This document shows, one piece after another, positions 54,467 through 61,960 of a stretch of 64,000 nt of DNA. Position 1 is the stretch's first letter. Each line of letters opens with the position of its first letter. The notes beneath the pieces are model-generated. The model did no database searches. It was given only the letters and a program-made list of their open reading frames with translations, and was not told where the DNA came from. Location of the stretch: NCBI RefSeq assembly GCF_052119705.1, contig NZ_JBGQOP010000009.1, positions 1 to 64,000 of the forward strand. The letters run 5' to 3'. The stretch is from Oceanimonas sp052119705. Its GTDB lineage: Bacteria > Pseudomonadota > Gammaproteobacteria > Enterobacterales > Aeromonadaceae. The translations under genes were made by a program, and so were the position numbers.

Positions 54467-56739
54467 TGGCCCAGCTAAAAGTAAGGAAAGATAATTTTAC
54501 TGTAGATTACACTCGCGATACATTACCTGAACTGTTCTTGGGGCAAACCTCTGACTGTGATTTTTCAGCATCTGACCTAATAGTTCGTATGAACTGTAGT
54601 GATGTTATTTTAAACATAAAAAAAGCGCGACAGACTCTATTAATTGCATGTCAACAGATTAAAGATGCAATGCTGATTCAGCAATTATGCGAGCAGGCTG
54701 ATAATGGTATTCGTATTTACTTGCTCTTGGGTGATGAGACGTTAAATCAAAGCGCGATTGATACCTTGTCAGGACGCTGTTTGATAAGAGGCGGGGTTGT
54801 TCAGCAAGGCACTCTGATTATTGTTGATCATATTACGAATCAGTCCGAAGGTTTTTTACTCACTGACCATCAAGTGCTTGTTGCGCCTGAAGCTCAGGCT
54901 TGGACTATAGAGTTAGAGTCGCAGCAGCGCGAAGATAGCGTACGAAGTTTTTGTAAAATTTTCTGGGAAGACGCAGAGACTGAGTATTTACAGCAAAACC
55001 GCCCCCAGTCAGCATTGCATCATCCTGATGGAACTATTGTAACCAATCATTCACACCAACTGCGTGGAGCTTTACAAGATAATATTAGTGCTGCTTTGGA
55101 GACAGTTACAGGTGTAAGTAATCTACTATTTAAGCCGCAAATTAATTCTTATCAGCTGCTGCTTAGCGGTAATGCACCCGATATCTCACAGTTAGCACGG
55201 CACGGTGTGGCACTTACTGATAAGCCTATACCATCTTTACTATTATCTGATGACGGCAACTGGCTTTTACCTAACGCAGCAGAAGCAAGTATTACAAACT
55301 GGTGCTTACAATTATCAAATGCTCAAAGCGAAAAACTTGAACATGCCTATCGTCAAGCATTGCTTGATGCTAGCTGGCAATTCAAATCTTCAGTGTGTAT
55401 TGGTGAGTTGCAGAGTCAGCAAGAATTGCGTTTTGTTGAGCTGCCAGAATTAGTTCGCTCGGTTGAATCTGTCCGTGATCATACATTGCAGGATATTTAT
55501 ACTGAGAGCATTGATGAGTTTTTAAATGAGAGAGCACAGGAGTTAGCTCAAAACGTTTTAAATTGGCAGCCTGATTTGCTTGCGCATCAAATCAACTATC
55601 AAGTGACTATCCATCCTCCTTATAGCCCTGCAGATGCGAGCAAGGATGCATTGTATGATGCGTGGAGTACTGCTGAGAAGGATTGGCAGGGACGTATTGC
55701 TTCACTAGATCGCCAACAACGAGTCATTGATGAGCAGCAGGCAGGTATCCCAGAACGATTGAAAGGCTTTCTTAAAAGCTTCTTATTAGGTCAAGGCCAT
55801 TCTGTAAAGCAATTGGATCGTGAGTTAGCTCTATTAAAAGACTGGTCAGTTACTCAGGCGACGCCAGCCGAACGTACAGCGCAGCAAAAAATATTGATTG
55901 AGTTACATGAGCGTATTCGTCAACGTAGTAAAGATACGGCTGAAAAACAAGATGCTGCAGTACAGCAGGATCAGTGGGAAAACGAACGCACAATGTTAGA
56001 AAAACAGCTGTCAGAAATAAAGCTCACTGTTGATGATAGATTAGAAAATCGAGATCAATTACTGGCGCAGGTACCCATTAAAGAACAACAGATTAATAGC
56101 AGTTTTATATCCGATTGGAAAAAATCTACAGACTCGCTTGCCGACAAACAACTGCAAGATGCACAAATCAATGATTTGCAGCCTGAGCAGTTTCTTCCTG
56201 ATGTCCAGCCTGAAGATAAAGAGCAGGAGTTGTTGTCAGCTAAGACTGAATGTCTTCGTCAAAAACGAGAAGCGCTGCGCACAATGACAGTTGAGCACGC
56301 TCAGCAATGGAAGATCTCGTTTAAAGAAAAAGTCTGGAAGAAGCACTATGGTGCTCTTGATAGAGTATTAGAGAATCATCGTTTAGCATTGCAAAAAATT
56401 AAACGTGATCTTCAAGAAATAGAAAAAGCGGTAAGCAGTACCCAATCCCAGTTAGAGAGCGCCCAAACTAAGCTTAATAATCATGGGCAAAATTTTGTAT
56501 ATCAGGCTGATAAGAGTAGTGCGCTTGATCAACAATTAGGTATCAAGGACACATCACGCAAGTTAGCGTCTTTTACATGGCCAGCAGAAGAACTACCCAT
56601 GTACGGTGCAGAGCTACGTAACCTAAATAAGCAACGTTACTTGGTGATTTTCAATACGGATCATTTGGAACAAGCACGCAGAGATGCCAAAACACTGAAT
56701 AGTAAAATAGTCTGTGATAAGGAATTTATAAATGCCTGA
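54466..56739 (+). CDS. Island protein with degenerate PLD-like domain and long coiled coil
   Basis: 757 residues. Residues about 35-165 follow the phospholipase D layout (QTLLIACQQIKDAML, GIRIYLLLGDETL, RGGVVQQGTLIIVDH, EGFLLTDHQVLVAPE), but the HxK pair expected before LIIVD is absent, so the domain looks catalytically inactive. A middle region (about 170-400) is unassigned. From about 410 to 690 charged Glu/Gln/Lys-rich heptads predict a coiled coil. The C-terminus (about 700-757, MYGAELRNLNKQRYLVIF) may be globular. Its end overlaps the DUF2997-like gene by 8 bases. PLD proteins accompany helicases in DISARM and Mokosh, which makes the pairing suggestive. Confidence 0.7.
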   Translation: MAQLKVRKDNFTVDYTRDTLPELFLGQTSDCDFSASDLIVRMNCSDVILNIKKARQTLLIACQQIKDAMLIQQLCEQADNGIRIYLLLGDETLNQSAIDTLSGRCLIRGGVVQQGTLIIVDHITNQSEGFLLTDHQVLVAPEAQAWTIELESQQREDSVRSFCKIFWEDAETEYLQQNRPQSALHHPDGTIVTNHSHQLRGALQDNISAALETVTGVSNLLFKPQINSYQLLLSGNAPDISQLARHGVALTDKPIPSLLLSDDGNWLLPNAAEASITNWCLQLSNAQSEKLEHAYRQALLDASWQFKSSVCIGELQSQQELRFVELPELVRSVESVRDHTLQDIYTESIDEFLNERAQELAQNVLNWQPDLLAHQINYQVTIHPPYSPADASKDALYDAWSTAEKDWQGRIASLDRQQRVIDEQQAGIPERLKGFLKSFLLGQGHSVKQLDRELALLKDWSVTQATPAERTAQQKILIELHERIRQRSKDTAEKQDAAVQQDQWENERTMLEKQLSEIKLTVDDRLENRDQLLAQVPIKEQQINSSFISDWKKSTDSLADKQLQDAQINDLQPEQFLPDVQPEDKEQELLSAKTECLRQKREALRTMTVEHAQQWKISFKEKVWKKHYGALDRVLENHRLALQKIKRDLQEIEKAVSSTQSQLESAQTKLNNHGQNFVYQADKSSALDQQLGIKDTSRKLASFTWPAEELPMYGAELRNLNKQRYLVIFNTDHLEQARRDAKTLNSKIVCDKEFINA

Positions 56740-56938
56740 GCAAATAATAGTTATTACTATCGATGATGACGGTGGTATTACCGCTAAAACCAGTGGCTTT
56801 AAAGGAGAAACTTGCTTGGGTGCATTGAATGACCTCTTAGAGCTGGACGCTGGTGTGACCGAACTGAATAAAACTGATGAGTACCATCAAAAACAGTCAT
56901 TAAAACAATCATCTTTACAAAAAATCGAAAGGAAATAA
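56732..56938 (+). CDS. DUF2997-like small protein
   Basis: 68 residues. A beta-hairpin-like start IIVITIDDDGGITAKTSGFKG precedes ETCLGALNDLLELDAGV, then a polar Lys/Gln tail. The pattern 'ITID-DG-I--KT-GFKG--C' is what I recall for DUF2997, a family found next to Ycf35/DUF1257 in cyanobacteria. Function unknown. Overlaps the preceding gene by 8 bases and ends two bases before the next. Confidence 0.65.
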   Translation: MPEQIIVITIDDDGGITAKTSGFKGETCLGALNDLLELDAGVTELNKTDEYHQKQSLKQSSLQKIERK

Positions 56939-56940
56939 GC

Positions 56941-57450
56941 ATGAGTGCAGTGATTAAAACAGCCACACCATTTGCGCTTGAATCCGTTTTATTTACAGCG
57001 TTAGAGGTTTCAGGTGCAGATCCGAAAAAGGTTACCAATACAGTGCTACAAGGTATCTCACAGCGTAATCAAATAGAGCTGGGCGATATTTTGACGAACC
57101 GTAAGGATTATAATGGTCGTCAGCTTTTCCGACAGCAAGGAGAACGCTGGGTTTTATTACATGACAGTGACGAGTTGGGTGCAAATATTGTCAGTCAGCT
57201 AGCAGATCGTCGTTATACGGGAGTTAAACAATTTTTAGCTCAGTTGAGCTTGGCTTATGATATTGCTTATCAACAACTCTTAGAACAATTGGCTGAGCAA
57301 GAACGGGCGATCTTGGAAGAAGAGAGAAAAAATCGGGTGGAAGCGATCCGTCAGCAGTCTATCGCTAAGGCCAAATCTCAGGGGTACTCTGTGAAGGAAA
57401 GTAGAACAGCTAAAGGACAAATTCAGTTAGTCCTAACTCGTACGGTATAG
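56941..57450 (+). CDS. Ycf35/DUF1257-like protein
   Basis: 169 residues. The N-terminal half is divergent. Residues about 85-110 (RRYTGVKQFLAQLSLAYDIAYQ) and the C-terminus (AKAKSQGYSVKES...GQIQLVL) resemble the Ycf35 pattern of a Tyr-rich helix, then 'a-kqGy-v' and a final beta strand. A charged helix (110-140) separates them. Ycf35 function is unknown. The assignment is a by-eye similarity strengthened by the DUF2997-like neighbour and the Ycf46 gene in the same operon. Confidence 0.5.
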   Translation: MSAVIKTATPFALESVLFTALEVSGADPKKVTNTVLQGISQRNQIELGDILTNRKDYNGRQLFRQQGERWVLLHDSDELGANIVSQLADRRYTGVKQFLAQLSLAYDIAYQQLLEQLAEQERAILEEERKNRVEAIRQQSIAKAKSQGYSVKESRTAKGQIQLVLTRTV

Positions 57451-57454
57451 CATT

Positions 57455-58051
57455 GTGGTTAAAGATTATGGTGAATATTTTAATCTGGCACACATAGAGG
57501 CATCAAGTCATATTTATGGCCCCGGAGAGCGCTTTGTAGTTTGGTTTCAGGGCTGTAAGCTCGCATGCAAAGGCTGCTGGAATCGAGAGATGTGGTCATT
57601 TAAAAGCAAACAATTGATTCATAAAGAACGATTGCTAGAAATTATTTTGACCACATCAAATATCAAAGGTGTTACTTTTCTTGGCGGTGAGCCGATGCAT
57701 CAGGCTAATAGTTTATGGTGGCTTATTAACCAGATTAGAGAGCGTACTAATTTGACTATTTTCTTGTTTACGGGTTATGAACAAAATGAATTAGCACAGC
57801 TTGGACAATTATCTAATATTCTCGAAAATTGCGACATAGTTGCACTTGGACGTTACGATGAAAACAAAAAAAATATTAATCAGCAATGGATCGGATCTAA
57901 TAACCAGATCGTTATTTATCCCGCAGGGTCTCGAGAAAGCGAGCAGCCAGAGCTTATCAATCAAGTTGAGATAATTATTGAAGCGGATGAAAGCATTAGA
58001 ATATTAGGATTCCCCGATGAGTCACTAATAAAGGTTATGATTATTAATTAA
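57455..58051 (+). CDS. NrdG-like radical SAM activating protein
   Basis: 198 residues from a GTG start. The cluster motif C34-x3-C38-x2-C41 in GCKLACKGCW binds a 4Fe-4S cluster used with S-adenosylmethionine. The preceding VVWFQG and following FLGGEPMHQANSLWWLI match the NrdG/4Fe-4S single-cluster family of glycyl-radical activators. No anaerobic ribonucleotide reductase gene is present, so the target is probably another protein or RNA in this system. Last gene of the operon. Codon use is AT-rich like the other six. Confidence 0.8.
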   Translation: MVKDYGEYFNLAHIEASSHIYGPGERFVVWFQGCKLACKGCWNREMWSFKSKQLIHKERLLEIILTTSNIKGVTFLGGEPMHQANSLWWLINQIRERTNLTIFLFTGYEQNELAQLGQLSNILENCDIVALGRYDENKKNINQQWIGSNNQIVIYPAGSRESEQPELINQVEIIIEADESIRILGFPDESLIKVMIIN

Positions 58052-58118
58052 TAAAATAGCATATTCAGCCTTTGCTAGTTGTTTTAATTTAATCCTTCAT
58101 CAAAGACGCATCCTAAAC

Positions 58119-59372
58119 CAGGGTAACCGCATGAGTGTTTAGTCTTTGACCATTGAAGATATTCCAGCGATTAACACTTTCTCAAGGTGCTCCATTTTCA
58201 TCCAGCACCGCCGCTGTTTACCAACAAGGCTGAGCTTCGTTGGCTCGGCTCGCAGCATGTTCAATGACATGTGCCGCAAGCAGGCTAAGTTTTCAGCCCC
58301 ATTACCTTTATAAATCTGGCAGGCATCTTCCTGCATGCTGACATCCAGCATCCAATGCATGGATTCTATACCCCAATGCTCACGGACGGCGTTAGCAACT
58401 TGCTCTTCATCCATCTCTTTTGAGCTGATGTAGTAGCGATACGAAAGCTGTACGGGTGTGCCTTTTTCAGCACGAAAACTTTCAACCATGACTACAGTTT
58501 TTAGCCCTGTCCAACGGGAGAAGTCACCGTTTAGCACGTCGGCATCAAGCACATAACTACGTCGAGATTCAACACGACCATGGTGAACCTCAGTCTTGAG
58601 TTTATCGCCGTCTAAGCCGACAGCACGTTGAACTACAAAGGCATTTTTAACTGCTTTAGCTAACTTACTTTGGTTGCCTTTCACTGCCAGAAAATAATCA
58701 CCACCTTGGGTCACAATGCCGTGGGCTATTTTAGTCTGACAACCCATGGCATCAATAGACACAAGCGCTCCGCGCAGGTCGAGCATTTTTAGCAGCTCTG
58801 GAATAGCAGTAATTTCGTTACTCTTACTGTCCGTTTTTACCTGACCGAGTACCAGCTTATTCGCTGACGAATAAGCGCTCACCATATGGATAGTTGCATT
58901 ACGGTTTTCACGGCTATAAGAGCCGCGTAAGGTCTTGCCATCAATCGCCACTAACTCACCATCCGTGAGCTGATGCACAGATTGCATCCACTCTATAAAG
59001 CATGCTTGAAACAACTCGGGCTTAATGCTGGAAATGATGCTGGCAATGGTGTCATCGACAGGAACGCCTTCTTCAAACATGCCCTGTTCAACAAACCATT
59101 CATGCTGGCCTAGTAGGTATTCACGGATCTCAAACCAGCCTCGGGCTCCAGCAATAACGGAGCACAGCTTGCCGAATAGCACATCGAATAAGGGATAGGT
59201 TATTTTGGCGCTCTGTCGTGCGTCTTCAACAGGCTGGAAGTGTGCTTTAAAGGTCTCGATGGGCATAGGTTTCTCGCCAAAAGAGGGCATATGATCATAA
59301 TCAGTAGATCACGTCAACCTACGCACTATTTAAGGCTCTAATTGTTCAAAAAATGTTCGTGATCTTGCCCTG
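58119..59372 (-). mobile_element. ISAs1-family insertion sequence
   Basis: About 1254 bp. The left end CAGGGTAACCGCATGA and the inverted right end CAGGGCAAGATCACGA share CAGGG and scattered further matches, typical of ISAs1 ends. One full-length transposase lies inside. The 8 bases outside each end (TCCTAAAC and ACTATCCA) do not match, so no target duplication is seen. Confidence 0.8.
58139..59290 (-). CDS. ISAs1-family transposase
   Basis: DDE transposase of 383 residues, apparently intact. Catalytic acidic residues fall in VAIDGKTLRGS, SIDAMGCQ and REHWGIESMHW, and the CQIYKGNGAENLACLRH stretch is typical of H-repeat/ISAs1 proteins. The start at 59290 is tentative. The ATG at 59266 (MPIETFKAHF), after GGCGAG, is an alternative. 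It lies 87 bases beyond the island operon on the opposite strand. Confidence 0.85.
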   Translation of the reverse strand: MPSFGEKPMPIETFKAHFQPVEDARQSAKITYPLFDVLFGKLCSVIAGARGWFEIREYLLGQHEWFVEQGMFEEGVPVDDTIASIISSIKPELFQACFIEWMQSVHQLTDGELVAIDGKTLRGSYSRENRNATIHMVSAYSSANKLVLGQVKTDSKSNEITAIPELLKMLDLRGALVSIDAMGCQTKIAHGIVTQGGDYFLAVKGNQSKLAKAVKNAFVVQRAVGLDGDKLKTEVHHGRVESRRSYVLDADVLNGDFSRWTGLKTVVMVESFRAEKGTPVQLSYRYYISSKEMDEEQVANAVREHWGIESMHWMLDVSMQEDACQIYKGNGAENLACLRHMSLNMLRAEPTKLSLVGKQRRCWMKMEHLEKVLIAGISSMVKD

Positions 59373-59373
59373 A

Positions 59374-59607
59374 CTATCCAATGCGTTTGAGTAAATTATA
59401 TAGCATTTGTACATCTAGCATCATAATCACATGTTTGCCAGCTTGGTAGGCTAACTCCATCTCTTGGAGTGCTTCTAGATCTGAGTTAGAAAACTGGTCG
59501 TGTAACCAACCAAGAGGCGACTCCGAAATAATAGCGCCTAGCGCGCTCGTAGTATTTTTAGCTATGCTACAACCTGTAAGAGCAGGCAGTAATATTAGTA
59601 GTATGCT
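59374..59607 (-). pseudogene. Small lipoprotein gene lacking a start codon
   Basis: The minus strand from about 59607 reads SILLILLPALTGCSIAKN, a signal sequence with lipobox LTGC, then about 55 residues ending LYNLLKRIG and TAG at 59374. Upstream in frame there is no ATG, GTG or TTG before a TGA at about 59676. The sequence there belongs to a GCCGTACGC inverted repeat (about 59617-59681). The 5' end has probably been replaced. The stop codon lies one base outside the insertion sequence. Confidence 0.55.
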
Positions 59608-59715
59608 TGGGGAAAAGCCGTACGCGCTATACGCTGCAAGTAAAAGACCAACATCGTCTTGTTTTGACGGTCAGCGTACGGCGCAAAACGTATCGCACCC
59701 CGCAGGGTCAGCTAT

Positions 59716-59740
59716 AAAAAAAGGCAGCCAATTGGCTGCC
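59716..59740 (-). terminator. Rho-independent terminator of yadGH
   Basis: On the minus strand GGCAGCC, AATT, GGCTGCC (59740-59723) is followed by seven T (59722-59716). Confidence 0.85.
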
Positions 59741-59761
59741 ATTTTAATTTTCAAGTCATTG

Positions 59762-59789
59762 TGAGGAGTGAGGTGTAAAGCGTGAAGGG
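59762..59789 (+). repeat. Heptad array facing the yadH end
   Basis: Units are TGAGGAG, TGAGGTG, TAAAGCG, TGAAGGG, followed by a run of TAAACC hexamers (about 59794-59815). It pairs with the inverted array at 59832-59859. Confidence 0.75.
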
Positions 59790-59831
59790 GAAAACCTAAA
59801 CCTAAACCTAAGCCTAACAATTCGGTGTTTT

Positions 59832-59859
59832 CGCCTCTCTCCTCACCCTTCACGCCTCA
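59832..59859 (-). repeat. Heptad array at the yadH 3' end
   Basis: Minus-strand units from 59859: TGAGGCG, TGAAGGG, TGAGGAG, AGAGGCG. They begin seven bases after the yadH stop. Together with 59762-59789 it can form a long-looped hairpin. Confidence 0.75.
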
Positions 59860-59866
59860 CACAGTG

Positions 59867-60640
59867 CTAAGTTCTTAATCCGCGTCCGGTGCGGATCAAG
59901 TACCAAGCCCACCAGTAGAAGACCAAGATAAAACCGATAATAATGGTGTAGGCCACACTTAAGCGCACATCCGACACACCCAAGAAGCCATAGCGGAAAG
60001 CATTCACCATATAGAGCACTGGGTTTACGTGCGATATGGTCTGCCAGATGCTGGGTAGCAAGCTAATGGAGTAAAACACCCCGCCTAAGTAGGTGAGCGG
60101 CGTTAAGATAAAAGTCGGAATTATGCTGATATTATCGAAACTACGGGCATAAATTGCATTCAAAAGTCCGGCCAGTGCAAATAATACCGAGGTCAAGAAC
60201 ACGGTAAATATCACGCTAAACAGATGCTCAATATGCAAGTCGACGAAGAACAACGACACTAGGCTGACGATTAAGCCCACCAGCAAACCGCGCACCACAC
60301 CGCCACCCACGTAGCCGGCAATAATCACATACGTCGGCACCGGAGCCACTAATAGCTCTTCAATGTTATTTTGGAACTTACTACTGTAAAAAGAGGAAGC
60401 CACGTTAGAGTAAGAGTTAGTGATCACCGACATCATAATCAGGCCTGGCACGATAAAGGCCATATAAGAAAAGCCGCCCATCTCGCCAATCCGGCTACCG
60501 ATCAGGTTGCCAAAAATCACGAAATACAGCGTCATAGTGATAGCAGGCGGCACCAGAGTTTGTACCCAAATACGGCCAAAGCGCACCACTTCACGAGTTA
60601 AAATACTCTTAAAGGCCACATAATAACGCATCTCGCTCAT
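59867..60640 (-). CDS. yadH: ABC-2 type transporter permease, YadH-like
   Basis: Inner-membrane permease of 257 residues with six predicted helices. It closely follows E. coli YadH: RIWVQTLVPPAITMTLYFVI, IVPGLIMMSVITNSYSN and the ABC-2 signature region NIEELLVAPVPTYVIIAGYVGGG. Substrate unknown. The start overlaps the yadG stop as ATGA. Confidence 0.9.
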   Translation of the reverse strand: MSEMRYYVAFKSILTREVVRFGRIWVQTLVPPAITMTLYFVIFGNLIGSRIGEMGGFSYMAFIVPGLIMMSVITNSYSNVASSFYSSKFQNNIEELLVAPVPTYVIIAGYVGGGVVRGLLVGLIVSLVSLFFVDLHIEHLFSVIFTVFLTSVLFALAGLLNAIYARSFDNISIIPTFILTPLTYLGGVFYSISLLPSIWQTISHVNPVLYMVNAFRYGFLGVSDVRLSVAYTIIIGFILVFYWWAWYLIRTGRGLRT

Positions 60641-61560
60641 ACTGCTGCTCTCCCGTTTTCTACCAAGCTAACAAATAACTCTTCTAAGCGATTGGACTTA
60701 TTACGCATGCTTAACACTCGCACCCCTTGCTCGTTCAGCTGAGCAAACACACTGTTTAAGCCCTGCTCTTTTTTGACTTCCACCTCTAAGGTGTGATCGT
60801 CGAGAAGCTGCCAGTTAAAACCAGATAAAAACGGCTCTCGGCCGTCTGCGGCTAAGTCGAGAAGAAAGGTTTCTACGGTTAGTTTACCGAGCAGGCCCTT
60901 CATGCTGGTATTTTCAACCAAGCGGCCCTTATCTATGATGCCGATATGACGGCACAGCAATTCCGCCTCTTCCAGATAATGGGTAGTCAGAATAATGGTG
61001 ATGCCTTGCTCGTTGATCAACTTTAAAAAGTCCCACATGGCGCGACGAATTTCAATATCCACACCCGCGGTTGGCTCATCCAAGATCAGCAGTTTAGGCT
61101 CATGCATCAGGGCGCGGGCTATCATCAAACGGCGTTTCATGCCGCCAGACAGGGTGCGTGAAATAGCGTTACGCTTATCCCATAAATCTAATTGCTTTAA
61201 GTAACGCTCGGCACGCACTTTGGCTTCTTTACGCTCTACTCCGTATAAGCCAGCTTGGTTGATCACCACCTGCTCGACTTTTTCAAACTGATTAAAGTTA
61301 AATTCTTGCGGCACTAAACCAATTTGGATTTTGGCGTCTTCTAAATGGGTGTCGATATCGAAGCCAAACACTTTAACGCTGCCGGCGGTTTTATTTACCA
61401 AGGACGAAATAATGCCGATAGTGGTGGATTTACCCGCTCCATTAGGTCCTAACAGGGCATAGAAGTCTCCCTGCTCTACGGTCAAATCTATACCCTTCAG
61501 CGCTTCCACACCACCGGCGTAGATTTTGCGTAAGCCTGTAATTTCCAGTGCTTTGGTCAT
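60637..61560 (-). CDS. yadG: ABC transporter ATP-binding protein, YadG-like
   Basis: ATPase partner of YadH, 307 residues as in E. coli. Walker A is GPNGAGKST (about 40-48), signature LSGGMKRRLMIARAL (about 138) and Walker B LLILDEPTAGVD (about 158-169). The ATG at 61560 follows TGGAG. The reading from 61599 is rejected. The pair lies beside hpt, matching E. coli synteny, although can (carbonic anhydrase) is absent here. Confidence 0.9.
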   Translation of the reverse strand: MTKALEITGLRKIYAGGVEALKGIDLTVEQGDFYALLGPNGAGKSTTIGIISSLVNKTAGSVKVFGFDIDTHLEDAKIQIGLVPQEFNFNQFEKVEQVVINQAGLYGVERKEAKVRAERYLKQLDLWDKRNAISRTLSGGMKRRLMIARALMHEPKLLILDEPTAGVDIEIRRAMWDFLKLINEQGITIILTTHYLEEAELLCRHIGIIDKGRLVENTSMKGLLGKLTVETFLLDLAADGREPFLSGFNWQLLDDHTLEVEVKKEQGLNSVFAQLNEQGVRVLSMRNKSNRLEELFVSLVENGRAAV

Positions 61561-61710
61561 CAATAGCTCCATAACATAAAGAAGCCCAGAGACGGCCAAC
61601 GAATCTGCTCGTCGCCTTATTCCTAGGCTAGTGAATCGCTAAACAAATAGCTCATTGATATGGCATAACTCATAAGAACTTGCCGCAAGTATGTCTTTAA
61701 AGACTAAAGA

Positions 61711-61890
61711 CTTTTTGCCACGGAAGAACACGGAATCCACAGAAAAATAAAGCTAAGATAAGTGCGAAAAAAAGGCTTTAAGCGATCAGCTAAAGACAAA
61801 CATTGCCCTTGGTCTTACCAATGGAATCACTTTCAGACCTGATCTCTATTTTTCCGTGCTTATCGTAAACAAAGAGGCGTGGATTTCGTT
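61711..61890. repeat. Dispersed CCACGGAA repeat, copy 3, without MITE
   Basis: The left end CTTTTTGCCACGGAAGAACACGG closely matches the left ends of copies 1 and 2. The right part (TTTCCGTGCT... and GTGGATTTCGTTGCG) is more diverged. It fills much of the hpt-yadG gap (61561-61960) and lacks the CCTGATTAC element, so it represents the uninterrupted form. No gene is seen in the gap. Confidence 0.5.
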
Positions 61891-61924
61891 GCGAAAGGGG
61901 TTGATTTTAGGCTTTTAGCTTGTC

Positions 61925-61952
61925 CTCTTCACCCTTTACACCTCACTCCTCA
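61925..61952 (-). repeat. Heptad array at the hpt 3' end
   Basis: Minus-strand units from 61952: TGAGGAG, TGAGGTG, TAAAGGG, TGAAGAG. It begins eight bases after the hpt stop. No facing array is seen. Confidence 0.7.
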
Positions 61953-61960
61953 CAAACAGA

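Noticed and set aside
47741..58051. Assignment to DISARM, Mokosh, Zorya or BREX
   Set aside because: The signature genes of those systems (DrmA/DrmB, kinase-helicase fusion, MotAB-like ZorAB, PglX/PglZ) are not present. Only a general helicase plus PLD-like theme is shared.
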